The notes: a model not told the origin generated them from the letters alone. Numbered from the stretch's first letter, positions 36,447 to 47,475 are shown. The stretch is 64,000 nt of DNA from Sacculina carcini (GCA_916048095.2 OU696582.1:8226270-8290269); one strand, 5' to 3'. Made by a program: numbers and translations.

Positions 36447-38319
36447 TTTGCAATGCAACGTTTGGTTTAAGTTCTACAGAAAAAGCACTGGCGGGCGCCG
36501 CTGCATGCATAACCAACAACACAACCAACATAACAGCGGCTGGGACTGGACCAGCAACAACAAACAAAAACAAGAAAATGCAAATTAGGGCCACGGTTCT
36601 AATCCGGCCCGTAAAATAATCTACCCCTTCCTTCAAATCTTTCAACCACTCGTTCGGTTCGTCCGTCTCAAGGTGGGCCTCAGCCACAAAACGCGGCAAT
36701 CGAGCAGTGCTTCCATCCATAGGTCGAAGTGCGGAAGTGCACGTAGGACCCATCGCAATCAAACAAACTAAAATGATACCTGCTCCTTTAACGGGACCCA
36801 CAACGGGCACGACAAATATCGCTCCAGTAAAAAAGACAATCCAGCGTGGCGACAAGTTCAACTTGTTGAGCACAGCACACACGTCAAAATATGAGTTGTT
36901 AGCCGCTTCTCCCATCTTGTCACTGAACCAGTTGGTAATGCGGTCAATAGACCGTCCATCTACGGACCGTCTATTTCTAGACAGAGGTCTATGTCGATTT
37001 GTGGCCGCTTCCACTGTAGAACATGTCACATTGTATTTTCCTTCCTGTGTTCCAAGCTCCAATCGTGCGTGAATATAACCACCTTCTCTAGAACACAATT
37101 GGCCGTAATTTCTTACTTTCTCCCAAAATGTTCGATCAAAAGGAGCGGCCACGCAACCACAGGAAACAGCACATTCCCATTCCCGAAGTGTTGCCCAATT
37201 GGTGCAACCTTCACTCGATGGTTCAATCAACATCAAGGATCGATAATCCGCCGCAAACGTGAAAGTCGACCTACAATCACCTCTGATTGCCACATTGCGA
37301 CAATCCCAGTCCGTGTTGTCGGACATGGGATCGATCCGCCAATGTCCAGTTGCATTACAGTTCCGAATGCACATTGCCGACAAAGCAAAAACCAGTCCGA
37401 TTTTCTGAACAAGAGTGATTCTGTTGTGCCTAATCCTGGCACGCTCAAAAGAATCCCGCTGGTTTTTCCTCATTGCCCAAGGACGAGTGATGTCAAACTC
37501 AGCGAATCTGGCTACTCGTCGTCGCACCGGGGCGGGTTTTCGCTCGATCTCATCATGTTTGAGTTCCAAGCTACATTCTGGTTGTTGTACGTCTTTCCAA
37601 GGTGCCCAGGTCGAAACGAATCTGTGCTCCTTCTTGACTTTTGGTTTAAGCAGTTGGCGTACTGCTTCCCTAGCCACTCCGATGTCTTGACCATGTATCC
37701 AATCCTTGCCGGACACTGCAATCGGCTTGGGTAGACGAGGATCTTTCACAATCCCAGCCTCTTGAGCGTTCCAAGTAGCGGCATCAAGAACTTTTCCAAC
37801 AACTCTTTTAGCCGCCATCATGCGTACCTTATGGTATCGCTTTTTGGGCATACTGAACAATTTCCGGACGTCCATCCATTCTGGCAATCCTGCCAGCCAC
37901 CAAAAACCGGCTTTTTCTTGCAGGTTTTCCTTGCTGCGTTCTTTTTCCAATCGATCGATCTTATGCTGAGCCAACATAGATTGATGTTTGCGGGCCTTCC
38001 GAACCTTCTCCTTCTTCTTTCTTTCTTTTCCCGAATCCAAGGTTTTCCATTTCAAGCCGGCAACATACTTAGGCTTGGCTGATTTCCTGTCGGTGTATTT
38101 GAAAGACCGACAGATTGACTGGTTCAGATTGATAAGGAAGCAGGTTCCTACCGCATTCCAGTACCACGCATCCCAGTCGCGATCGACTTCGACGGCTGGT
38201 TCAAACTGCATACCTTCAGGAGTGTCACGTGTGGACAGACCGAAGCTCTTTGCAGCTGCAAAAGATTGTCTCAGTTTTTTGTCCTGAGCTAGACGCACTT
38301 TATCTCCTCCGTTTTTCAT
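36367..38319 (-). CDS. Flavivirus-like structural fragment, copy 4
   Basis: Intact 650-codon frame from ATG at 38319, consensus protein. Confidence 0.55.
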   Translation of the reverse strand: MKNGGDKVRLAQDKKLRQSFAAAKSFGLSTRDTPEGMQFEPAVEVDRDWDAWYWNAVGTCFLINLNQSICRSFKYTDRKSAKPKYVAGLKWKTLDSGKERKKKEKVRKARKHQSMLAQHKIDRLEKERSKENLQEKAGFWWLAGLPEWMDVRKLFSMPKKRYHKVRMMAAKRVVGKVLDAATWNAQEAGIVKDPRLPKPIAVSGKDWIHGQDIGVAREAVRQLLKPKVKKEHRFVSTWAPWKDVQQPECSLELKHDEIERKPAPVRRRVARFAEFDITRPWAMRKNQRDSFERARIRHNRITLVQKIGLVFALSAMCIRNCNATGHWRIDPMSDNTDWDCRNVAIRGDCRSTFTFAADYRSLMLIEPSSEGCTNWATLREWECAVSCGCVAAPFDRTFWEKVRNYGQLCSREGGYIHARLELGTQEGKYNVTCSTVEAATNRHRPLSRNRRSVDGRSIDRITNWFSDKMGEAANNSYFDVCAVLNKLNLSPRWIVFFTGAIFVVPVVGPVKGAGIILVCLIAMGPTCTSALRPMDGSTARLPRFVAEAHLETDEPNEWLKDLKEGVDYFTGRIRTVALICIFLFLFVVAGPVPAAVMLVVLLVMHAAAPASAFSVELKPNVALQINNGLVQFSGVEPDWKPMEETIFCSL

Positions 38320-38419
38320 TGTTGTATTCTTAATACGCGATCGAAAAGGGAGGAGATAAAGTGCGTCTAGCTCAGGACAAAAAACTGAGACAATCTTTTG
38401 CAGCTGCAAAGAGCTTCGG
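38240..38419. repeat. 71-bp inverted repeat, unit 5
   Basis: Same arms and loop as 11368-11547. Confidence 0.97.
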
Positions 38420-38640
38420 AAAGTTCAAACTTTGGCTGCTGTCGACTCGTCTTCGTACACTTTCTGGACAGCTTCATCGGGAAGACATGAGTTGAATTTT
38501 TCGTTTTTTCATTTGAATTTGATTGAATTATGTTATGTATTTTGATTGTTATATTTTCTATCGGTGTGCCCAAGGCTAGCTTAGTCATATAACCACGCGC
38601 TACATCGTTTTTTGTGAATTGTTCCACTTTACGCTTAAGT

Positions 38641-41600
38641 ATGGCTGAACCAGATGAATCCAAGGGGTCAGATGAGGATCATTTGATTGAGATTAGGTCC
38701 CAAGTATGTGGGTCGGAATGTCCAAGTGTAGCCTCGAGTAATGCGCGTTTGGAGAGACTTGCGAAGATCGCCAGAATAAGAACCGAAAGAGAATATAAAC
38801 GTAGAGAGTATGAGAAATTGATTGAGATTCAGCGACAGAATATGGAACTAGAGGACTTGCGCTGTGAGAAAGAGATGCAGGCTACTATGGCTGAATTACA
38901 GGTGTTAGAGTCTGTCGAGGAGCCCAAGCCGGATATACCAATGAATATACCGCTAGGATCTCCGCAGTGTGATGGTTCCAGTAAAGTGTTAAAGCCGGAA
39001 ATTGTTGGTGACATTCCCTTGAGATCCGGTGAGATACTGAAGCAAAGTTCTCCCTCTCCAAACAATGATTCACGTGGGGATGCTGTAGCGAGCTCTCTTC
39101 ACCGACTTGCTGATTTGCTTTCAGAACGACACAGTAGAGTGTCTCTTCCTCCTCCGGAGCCAGATGTATTCCATGGAGACAGGCTTCAATTTCCGCTATG
39201 GTTGCGGTCATTTGAGTCTTGTGTTGAGTCACAGGTGAGTGGTGCTGATTGCCTGTATTATCTGCAGAAATATACAGAAGGAGAAGCAAAGGAAATTATC
39301 AGAGGGTTTTTAACCGTGAGGACTGGTGAGTCGTTCAGACGAGCGAAGGCACTCCTCGTAGAGAGATATGGTGATGAAGCGACCACATTTGATGCATTCA
39401 GGGAGAAACTGTACAAGTGGCCTGTTATTGATGAGCATGATGGTAGAGCTATAGCGAGGTTCTCTGATTTTTTGCAGTATTGTCTCAGCTTGTCGGAAGC
39501 AGTTCCCGCGCTTGGCTATCTTGATGATCCGAGAGAAAGCCAGCGGCTGCTGAGAAAGCTGCCAGACTCTATCGTGCAGAAGTGGGCATTAGAAGTGGAC
39601 AGTTGGAGAGCCGGAAAACGGTCTTCAGTGTTTATGTATCCACCGTTTCATGTTTTTTGTGAATTCATTCAGAAAGAGGCACGCCTGGCATGTGACCCAA
39701 TAACGTCGTTGCAAGCTGTAAAGAGGACACCGCAGGAACGGTCGGAAAGAAATAGACGAGGTCATGTGAGTCTGTTTACTCAAGCTGATGGTGAACATGA
39801 GTTATCGTTCAAATCAAGCGATTTATGTTGTGTCTGTTGCGGAAGTCATGAGACTATATCTTGTCCTGGTCTTCTCAAAATGAATGTTAAGGAACGGCAG
39901 CGTATTGTGATGGAAAAGAGACTGTGTTTTATATGTCTAAAAGGAGGACACGTTTTCAGTAAATGCCCATCACAGTATAAATGCAGTGTGTGCAGTGGTC
40001 CGCATGCCCATATATTACATCAGGACAGCAGTGAGTTTAAGTGTCCTTGTTGTGACCAGCGACATTACATTTTGCGTTGTCCACGCTTCAAGTCGCTGTC
40101 TATCAAGGAACGTTGGAATCTCGTGAAGTCGGAGGGTCTATGTGCCATCTGCTTTAAACGTGATCATATAGGCAGTAATTGCACGAGGAAATATTCTTGT
40201 ACCGTTGACGGCTGTGGAAAGGCACATAGCAGTTTTCTACATTTACCTATGAATCGTGAAACTAATGTCAAATCCAGAACCAGTCATTTCACATGTAGTC
40301 AGGGTCAAAAACTGGCGCTGCCCATTGTCCCTGTGAGGGTCAGATGTCCCGGATCTGACAATCATGTTGATACTTATGCACTCCTTGACTCAGGTTCAAA
40401 TTCATCTTACTGTACCGAAACCCTTTTCCAAGACGTTTGTGCCGAAGGAAAATCTCGTGCAATTGAGTTGACGACTATAACCCAGAGGAAGATGATAATT
40501 GAGTCGAAATCGACAAAGCTGGTTCTATCAGACGTGAAGGATACAAACTGTTCTCTCATTTCAGAGGTCACGGTGAGGCCGTCGTTAAATATTGATCTCT
40601 CAGGTTTAGCCTGCGATATCGAGGTTAACAAGTGGCGACATTTGAGTGATATTAGTATTCCGAAACTGGACGTTGGACAAGTACACCTTTTGATTGGTCA
40701 AGATTGTTCCGATCTGTTTATACCTACAGAAATTCGAAGAGGGAGGCCAGGTGAGCCGTATGCAATGAAGACTCCTCTCGGATGGGCCATCCATGGTCCT
40801 GTAGATGCTGGAATTACTATGAGATCATCGTATTTTGTTCATGGTGGGCATGTTTCGAACAACTTGGCTCGTATGTGGGATCTGGAAGATGCGCACTGCG
40901 AAAAGACCGGAATGTCCCAGGACGATATGAAGGTGATGGAGTTGTGGAGCAAAAATATAGCATTGGATGGTGTCCACTACACTTTGAATATTCCATTCAA
41001 GGCCGGCAGCCTTTGTTTGCCAGATAATCGTACACTGGCAGTGACCCGCTTGCAGTCGCTAAAGAAGCGTCTGATCAAGGACCACACATTCAAAGATAGT
41101 TATTCCAAGGAAATACAGAAGCTAACTGAAAAGGGTTATGCCGAAGAAGTGCCAATTAGTGATTTGAATCGATCAGACGGCAAGGTTTGGTACTTGCCTC
41201 ATCATTCGGTGGTAAATCCTAGAAAACCGGGTAAGATGCGTGTCGTTTTTGATTGTGCGGCCAAGTACAAGGGGGTGTCTCTGAATGACTGTGTACATCA
41301 GGGTCCTGAGTTGTCTAACAAGTTGATTGGTGTCTTATTGCGATTCCGACAAGGTCCGATCGCGTTCGTAGCTGATATTGAAGCAATGTTCCATCAAGTT
41401 AAAGTCAATTTGAAAGACCGAGATGTGTTGAGGTTTTTGTGGTTCGAAGGCGACGATACCAATGGAGAGTTGAAAGAATACCGGATGACGTCACACCTAT
41501 TCGGAGGGAATTGGAGCCCTAGCTGTGCGGCCTACGCACTTCAAGAAGTAGCTCGCGAGTTTGTTAGTGAATATCCCCCCAGTGTACTAAGCACTATTTT

Positions 41601-43164
41601 GAGAAATTTCTATGTCGATGATTGCTTAAAGACAGAGAAGTCTGCGTATGCGGCTGTTGAGGTGGCCAAGCAGCTCATGGAAATACTGTCGTTTCGAGGA
41701 TTCAAGCTCACAAAGTTTGTCTCTAATTCTGCTGAATTTATGAAAGGTATACCAGAAGAGAGACGGGGAAGTTGTTATCAATCGCTTAATGTGAGTTTAG
41801 AGAAACTCTCGGTACAACGAGCCCTCGGTATGCTTTGGGATGTCGAACTGGACGTTTTCAAATTTGACGTTCAAATTCAAGAGAAGCCGTACACCAAAAG
41901 AGGACTACTTAGCACTTTGAGTACTGTATACGACCCTCTCGGATTTGTCAGTCCCTTTGTGCTGCCAGCAAGAAGGATGTTTCAGGAACTGTGTCGTCTG
42001 GATGTAGGTTGGGATAGCCAATTACCAGAGGACATAATGGAGCAATGGTTGAAGTGGACGAATGATTTTACTGTTGTTGCCTCCTACAGAGTGCCCAGGT
42101 GTGTTAATGCAAGTGATGAGCCTGCAGTAACTTACCAGCTTCACCACTTTTGTGACGCGTCAGAATACGGTTACGGTGCCGTTTCGTATATACGTACCGA
42201 ACATGATGCACACGTTTGTTCTGTCAGGCTGGTTTTGGCCAAGGCCAGGCTGGCACCAATAAAGGGTGCAACTATCCCGCGCCTAGAACTGGCTGGTGCA
42301 GTCGAGGCAGTCCGATTGGACAATTGTTTAAGATCAGAACTCGATGTTCCTCTTCGTGAATCTGTTTTCTGGACGGATAGCACCATTGTACTGTGGTATT
42401 TACAGAACAGCGAGAAACGTTTTCAGACATATGTGGCAAATCGAGTAGCCAAGATCTCGGAGAACACGGTGCAAACTCAATGGAATTACGTCCCCAGTTG
42501 CGAGAATCCAGCAGATGATGCCTCTAGAGGACTCACAGCGACAGAGCTTTTAAATAACAGCAGGTGGTTAAATGGACCGTCATTTCTGCATTCAACGAGT
42601 GATAAGTGGCCGAGACAACCTGCACTGAAATGCGCAGAGCTGTCATGCATTGTGGAAACAAGAAGAGATCCTGTTGTGTATGCAATCAAGACAGAAGAAG
42701 ATCATACTGGCAAGTTATTAACCCATTTTTCTTCTTGGCACCGAATGAAAAGAGCTATAGCCTGGATGCTAAGATTTCGAGCCTTTCTGCGTAAGAAACC
42801 TTTTAGTCATGGCTTTTTGTCAGTAGATGAACTAAAAAACTCCGAGAAATGGATTGTTATTTACGCCCAGAAGTCTTTGAATTCGGATGAAACAAGTATA
42901 TTGGAGCGATTAGATCCGATGTTGTCAAATCGTGGAGTACTTGTTGTAGGAGGCAGGACTCAGGCCGCGAAGATCGAAGATCATGCGAAGCATCAGATAA
43001 TCTTGCCTGGAGATCACCATGTGTCAAAATGCATACTATATGAAATACATAATCTATTTGGACATTGTGGCTCAGAGAGAACGCTTACAGAGAGCAGAAA
43101 ATTGTCTCTTCCATTGGTTTCCAGTCGGGTTCAACGCCTGAAAACTGCACGAGACCATTGTTGA
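38641..43164 (+). CDS. BEL/Pao gag-pol, copy 5
   Basis: Complete frame with the consensus protein. It is the last intact gag-pol in the array; the next unit is a mini-unit. Confidence 0.93.
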   Translation: MAEPDESKGSDEDHLIEIRSQVCGSECPSVASSNARLERLAKIARIRTEREYKRREYEKLIEIQRQNMELEDLRCEKEMQATMAELQVLESVEEPKPDIPMNIPLGSPQCDGSSKVLKPEIVGDIPLRSGEILKQSSPSPNNDSRGDAVASSLHRLADLLSERHSRVSLPPPEPDVFHGDRLQFPLWLRSFESCVESQVSGADCLYYLQKYTEGEAKEIIRGFLTVRTGESFRRAKALLVERYGDEATTFDAFREKLYKWPVIDEHDGRAIARFSDFLQYCLSLSEAVPALGYLDDPRESQRLLRKLPDSIVQKWALEVDSWRAGKRSSVFMYPPFHVFCEFIQKEARLACDPITSLQAVKRTPQERSERNRRGHVSLFTQADGEHELSFKSSDLCCVCCGSHETISCPGLLKMNVKERQRIVMEKRLCFICLKGGHVFSKCPSQYKCSVCSGPHAHILHQDSSEFKCPCCDQRHYILRCPRFKSLSIKERWNLVKSEGLCAICFKRDHIGSNCTRKYSCTVDGCGKAHSSFLHLPMNRETNVKSRTSHFTCSQGQKLALPIVPVRVRCPGSDNHVDTYALLDSGSNSSYCTETLFQDVCAEGKSRAIELTTITQRKMIIESKSTKLVLSDVKDTNCSLISEVTVRPSLNIDLSGLACDIEVNKWRHLSDISIPKLDVGQVHLLIGQDCSDLFIPTEIRRGRPGEPYAMKTPLGWAIHGPVDAGITMRSSYFVHGGHVSNNLARMWDLEDAHCEKTGMSQDDMKVMELWSKNIALDGVHYTLNIPFKAGSLCLPDNRTLAVTRLQSLKKRLIKDHTFKDSYSKEIQKLTEKGYAEEVPISDLNRSDGKVWYLPHHSVVNPRKPGKMRVVFDCAAKYKGVSLNDCVHQGPELSNKLIGVLLRFRQGPIAFVADIEAMFHQVKVNLKDRDVLRFLWFEGDDTNGELKEYRMTSHLFGGNWSPSCAAYALQEVAREFVSEYPPSVLSTILRNFYVDDCLKTEKSAYAAVEVAKQLMEILSFRGFKLTKFVSNSAEFMKGIPEERRGSCYQSLNVSLEKLSVQRALGMLWDVELDVFKFDVQIQEKPYTKRGLLSTLSTVYDPLGFVSPFVLPARRMFQELCRLDVGWDSQLPEDIMEQWLKWTNDFTVVASYRVPRCVNASDEPAVTYQLHHFCDASEYGYGAVSYIRTEHDAHVCSVRLVLAKARLAPIKGATIPRLELAGAVEAVRLDNCLRSELDVPLRESVFWTDSTIVLWYLQNSEKRFQTYVANRVAKISENTVQTQWNYVPSCENPADDASRGLTATELLNNSRWLNGPSFLHSTSDKWPRQPALKCAELSCIVETRRDPVVYAIKTEEDHTGKLLTHFSSWHRMKRAIAWMLRFRAFLRKKPFSHGFLSVDELKNSEKWIVIYAQKSLNSDETSILERLDPMLSNRGVLVVGGRTQAAKIEDHAKHQIILPGDHHVSKCILYEIHNLFGHCGSERTLTESRKLSLPLVSSRVQRLKTARDHC

Positions 43165-45037
43165 TTTGCAATGCAACGTTTGGTTTAAGTTCTACAGAAA
43201 AAGCACTGGCGGGCGCCGCTGCATGCATAACCAACAACACAACCAACATAACAGCGGCTGGGACTGGACCAGCAACAACAAACAAAAACAAGAAAATGCA
43301 AATTAGGGCCACGGTTCTAATCCGGCCCGTAAAATAATCTACCCCTTCCTTCAAATCTTTCAACCACTCGTTCGGTTCGTCCGTCTCAAGGTGGGCCTCA
43401 GCCACAAAACGCGGCAATCGAGCAGTGCTTCCATCCATAGGTCGAAGTGCGGAAGTGCACGTAGGACCCATCGCAATCAAACAAACTAAAATGATACCTG
43501 CTCCTTTAACGGGACCCACAACGGGCACGACAAATATCGCTCCAGTAAAAAAGACAATCCAGCGTGGCGACAAGTTCAACTTGTTGAGCACAGCACACAC
43601 GTCAAAATATGAGTTGTTAGCCGCTTCTCCCATCTTGTCACTGAACCAGTTGGTAATGCGGTCAATAGACCGTCCATCTACGGACCGTCTATTTCTAGAC
43701 AGAGGTCTATGTCGATTTGTGGCCGCTTCCACTGTAGAACATGTCACATTGTATTTTCCTTCCTGTGTTCCAAGCTCCAATCGTGCGTGAATATAACCAC
43801 CTTCTCTAGAACACAATTGGCCGTAATTTCTTACTTTCTCCCAAAATGTTCGATCAAAAGGAGCGGCCACGCAACCACAGGAAACAGCACATTCCCATTC
43901 CCGAAGTGTTGCCCAATTGGTGCAACCTTCACTCGATGGTTCAATCAACATCAAGGATCGATAATCCGCCGCAAACGTGAAAGTCGACCTACAATCACCT
44001 CTGATTGCCACATTGCGACAATCCCAGTCCGTGTTGTCGGACATGGGATCGATCCGCCAATGTCCAGTTGCATTACAGTTCCGAATGCACATTGCCGACA
44101 AAGCAAAAACCAGTCCGATTTTCTGAACAAGAGTGATTCTGTTGTGCCTAATCCTGGCACGCTCAAAAGAATCCCGCTGGTTTTTCCTCATTGCCCAAGG
44201 ACGAGTGATGTCAAACTCAGCGAATCTGGCTACTCGTCGTCGCACCGGGGCGGGTTTTCGCTCGATCTCATCATGTTTGAGTTCCAAGCTACATTCTGGT
44301 TGTTGTACGTCTTTCCAAGGTGCCCAGGTCGAAACGAATCTGTGCTCCTTCTTGACTTTTGGTTTAAGCAGTTGGCGTACTGCTTCCCTAGCCACTCCGA
44401 TGTCTTGACCATGTATCCAATCCTTGCCGGACACTGCAATCGGCTTGGGTAGACGAGGATCTTTCACAATCCCAGCCTCTTGAGCGTTCCAAGTAGCGGC
44501 ATCAAGAACTTTTCCAACAACTCTTTTAGCCGCCATCATGCGTACCTTATGGTATCGCTTTTTGGGCATACTGAACAATTTCCGGACGTCCATCCATTCT
44601 GGCAATCCTGCCAGCCACCAAAAACCGGCTTTTTCTTGCAGGTTTTCCTTGCTGCGTTCTTTTTCCAATCGATCGATCTTATGCTGAGCCAACATAGATT
44701 GATGTTTGCGGGCCTTCCGAACCTTCTCCTTCTTCTTTCTTTCTTTTCCCGAATCCAAGGTTTTCCATTTCAAGCCGGCAACATACTTAGGCTTGGCTGA
44801 TTTCCTGTCGGTGTATTTGAAAGACCGACAGATTGACTGGTTCAGATTGATAAGGAAGCAGGTTCCTACCGCATTCCAGTACCACGCATCCCAGTCGCGA
44901 TCGACTTCGACGGCTGGTTCAAACTGCATACCTTCAGGAGTGTCACGTGTGGACAGACCGAAGCTCTTTGCAGCTGCAAAAGATTGTCTCAGTTTTTTGT
45001 CCTGAGCTAGACGCACTTTATCTCCTCCGTTTTTCAT
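43085..45037 (-). CDS. Flavivirus-like structural fragment, copy 5, beside a deletion joint
   Basis: Intact 650-codon frame from ATG at 45037. Upstream the hairpin is broken: only the left arm (44958-45028) and loop remain, joined at 45066 through a 9-base filler to a pol fragment. Extra upstream in-frame ATG codons now exist in antisense pol and filler (for example near 45073), so a longer N-terminus is possible. Confidence 0.55.
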   Translation of the reverse strand: MKNGGDKVRLAQDKKLRQSFAAAKSFGLSTRDTPEGMQFEPAVEVDRDWDAWYWNAVGTCFLINLNQSICRSFKYTDRKSAKPKYVAGLKWKTLDSGKERKKKEKVRKARKHQSMLAQHKIDRLEKERSKENLQEKAGFWWLAGLPEWMDVRKLFSMPKKRYHKVRMMAAKRVVGKVLDAATWNAQEAGIVKDPRLPKPIAVSGKDWIHGQDIGVAREAVRQLLKPKVKKEHRFVSTWAPWKDVQQPECSLELKHDEIERKPAPVRRRVARFAEFDITRPWAMRKNQRDSFERARIRHNRITLVQKIGLVFALSAMCIRNCNATGHWRIDPMSDNTDWDCRNVAIRGDCRSTFTFAADYRSLMLIEPSSEGCTNWATLREWECAVSCGCVAAPFDRTFWEKVRNYGQLCSREGGYIHARLELGTQEGKYNVTCSTVEAATNRHRPLSRNRRSVDGRSIDRITNWFSDKMGEAANNSYFDVCAVLNKLNLSPRWIVFFTGAIFVVPVVGPVKGAGIILVCLIAMGPTCTSALRPMDGSTARLPRFVAEAHLETDEPNEWLKDLKEGVDYFTGRIRTVALICIFLFLFVVAGPVPAAVMLVVLLVMHAAAPASAFSVELKPNVALQINNGLVQFSGVEPDWKPMEETIFCSL

Positions 45038-45066
45038 TGTTGTATTCTTAATACGCGATCGAAAAG

Positions 45067-45075
45067 CATGCATCG
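45067..45075. other. Nine-base filler at the mini-unit joint
   Basis: CATGCATCG lies between the end of the hairpin loop (45066) and pol sequence (45076). Its CATGCAT repeats the same seven bases found 15 bases downstream in pol, so it looks templated. The same filler recurs at the other three mini-unit joints, just before 54231, 57257 and 59695. Confidence 0.85.
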
Positions 45076-45602
45076 AGCTGTCATGCATTGTGGAAACAAG
45101 AAGAGATCCTGTTGTGTATGCAATCAAGACAGAAGAAGATCATACTGGCAAGTTATTAACCCATTTTTCTTCTTGGCACCGAATGAAAAGAGCTATAGCC
45201 TGGATGCTAAGATTTCGAGCCTTTCTGCGTAAGAAACCTTTTAGTCATGGCTTTTTGTCAGTAGATGAACTAAAAAACTCCGAGAAATGGATTGTTATTT
45301 ACGCCCAGAAGTCTTTGAATTCGGATGAAACAAGTATATTGGAGCGATTAGATCCGATGTTGTCAAATCGTGGAGTACTTGTTGTAGGAGGCAGGACTCA
45401 GGCCGCGAAGATCGAAGATCATGCGAAGCATCAGATAATCTTGCCTGGAGATCACCATGTGTCAAAATGCATACTATATGAAATACATAATCTATTTGGA
45501 CATTGTGGCTCAGAGAGAACGCTTACAGAGAGCAGAAAATTGTCTCTTCCATTGGTTTCCAGTCGGGTTCAACGCCTGAAAACTGCACGAGACCATTGTT
45601 GA
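45076..45602 (+). pseudogene. pol 3' remnant of mini-unit 1
   Basis: Keeps only the last 170 or so codons of gag-pol: the link after RNase H and the first half of the integrase H2C2 finger, then the antisense tail and stop. It has no ATG at the start (frame opens with GTG at 45090) and no gag, protease, RT or RNase H. It arose by loss of the equivalent of 11477-15765, which also removes the right hairpin arm. Confidence 0.9.
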
Positions 45603-47475
45603 TTTGCAATGCAACGTTTGGTTTAAGTTCTACAGAAAAAGCACTGGCGGGCGCCGCTGCATGCATAACCAACAACACAACCAACATAACAGCGGCTGGG
45701 ACTGGACCAGCAACAACAAACAAAAACAAGAAAATGCAAATTAGGGCCACGGTTCTAATCCGGCCCGTAAAATAATCTACCCCTTCCTTCAAATCTTTCA
45801 ACCACTCGTTCGGTTCGTCCGTCTCAAGGTGGGCCTCAGCCACAAAACGCGGCAATCGAGCAGTGCTTCCATCCATAGGTCGAAGTGCGGAAGTGCACGT
45901 AGGACCCATCGCAATCAAACAAACTAAAATGATACCTGCTCCTTTAACGGGACCCACAACGGGCACGACAAATATCGCTCCAGTAAAAAAGACAATCCAG
46001 CGTGGCGACAAGTTCAACTTGTTGAGCACAGCACACACGTCAAAATATGAGTTGTTAGCCGCTTCTCCCATCTTGTCACTGAACCAGTTGGTAATGCGGT
46101 CAATAGACCGTCCATCTACGGACCGTCTATTTCTAGACAGAGGTCTATGTCGATTTGTGGCCGCTTCCACTGTAGAACATGTCACATTGTATTTTCCTTC
46201 CTGTGTTCCAAGCTCCAATCGTGCGTGAATATAACCACCTTCTCTAGAACACAATTGGCCGTAATTTCTTACTTTCTCCCAAAATGTTCGATCAAAAGGA
46301 GCGGCCACGCAACCACAGGAAACAGCACATTCCCATTCCCGAAGTGTTGCCCAATTGGTGCAACCTTCACTCGATGGTTCAATCAACATCAAGGATCGAT
46401 AATCCGCCGCAAACGTGAAAGTCGACCTACAATCACCTCTGATTGCCACATTGCGACAATCCCAGTCCGTGTTGTCGGACATGGGATCGATCCGCCAATG
46501 TCCAGTTGCATTACAGTTCCGAATGCACATTGCCGACAAAGCAAAAACCAGTCCGATTTTCTGAACAAGAGTGATTCTGTTGTGCCTAATCCTGGCACGC
46601 TCAAAAGAATCCCGCTGGTTTTTCCTCATTGCCCAAGGACGAGTGATGTCAAACTCAGCGAATCTGGCTACTCGTCGTCGCACCGGGGCGGGTTTTCGCT
46701 CGATCTCATCATGTTTGAGTTCCAAGCTACATTCTGGTTGTTGTACGTCTTTCCAAGGTGCCCAGGTCGAAACGAATCTGTGCTCCTTCTTGACTTTTGG
46801 TTTAAGCAGTTGACGTACTGCTTCCCTAGCCACTCCGATGTCTTGACCATGTATCCAATCCTTGCCGGACACTGCAATCGGCTTGGGTAGACGAGGATCT
46901 TTCACAATCCCAGCCTCTTGAGCGTTCCAAGTAGCGGCATCAAGAACTTTTCCAACAACTCTTTTAGCCGCCATCATGCGTACCTTATGGTATCGCTTTT
47001 TGGGCATACTGAACAATTTCCGGACGTCCATCCATTCTGGCAATCCTGCCAGCCACCAAAAACCGGCTTTTTCTTGCAGGTTTTCCTTGCTGCGTTCTTT
47101 TTCCAATCGATCGATCTTATGCTGAGCCAACATAGATTGATGTTTGCGGGCCTTCCGAACCTTCTCCTTCTTCTTTCTTTCTTTTCCCGAATCCAAGGTT
47201 TTCCATTTCAAGCCGGCAACATACTTAGGCTTGGCTGATTTCCTGTCGGTGTATTTGAAAGACCGACAGATTGACTGGTTCAGATTGATAAGGAAGCAGG
47301 TTCCTACCGCATTCCAGTACCACGCATCCCAGTCGCGATCGACTTCGACGGCTGGTTCAAACTGCATACCTTCAGGAGTGTCACGTGTGGACAGACCGAA
47401 GCTCTTTGCAGCTGCAAAAGATTGTCTCAGTTTTTTGTCCTGAGCTAGACGCACTTTATCTCCTCCGTTTTTCAT
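45523..47475 (-). CDS. Flavivirus-like structural fragment, copy 6
   Basis: Intact 650-codon frame from ATG at 47475. It has a silent G to A (plus strand, about 46812) shared with all copies to its right and absent from all to its left. Confidence 0.55.
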   Translation of the reverse strand: MKNGGDKVRLAQDKKLRQSFAAAKSFGLSTRDTPEGMQFEPAVEVDRDWDAWYWNAVGTCFLINLNQSICRSFKYTDRKSAKPKYVAGLKWKTLDSGKERKKKEKVRKARKHQSMLAQHKIDRLEKERSKENLQEKAGFWWLAGLPEWMDVRKLFSMPKKRYHKVRMMAAKRVVGKVLDAATWNAQEAGIVKDPRLPKPIAVSGKDWIHGQDIGVAREAVRQLLKPKVKKEHRFVSTWAPWKDVQQPECSLELKHDEIERKPAPVRRRVARFAEFDITRPWAMRKNQRDSFERARIRHNRITLVQKIGLVFALSAMCIRNCNATGHWRIDPMSDNTDWDCRNVAIRGDCRSTFTFAADYRSLMLIEPSSEGCTNWATLREWECAVSCGCVAAPFDRTFWEKVRNYGQLCSREGGYIHARLELGTQEGKYNVTCSTVEAATNRHRPLSRNRRSVDGRSIDRITNWFSDKMGEAANNSYFDVCAVLNKLNLSPRWIVFFTGAIFVVPVVGPVKGAGIILVCLIAMGPTCTSALRPMDGSTARLPRFVAEAHLETDEPNEWLKDLKEGVDYFTGRIRTVALICIFLFLFVVAGPVPAAVMLVVLLVMHAAAPASAFSVELKPNVALQINNGLVQFSGVEPDWKPMEETIFCSL

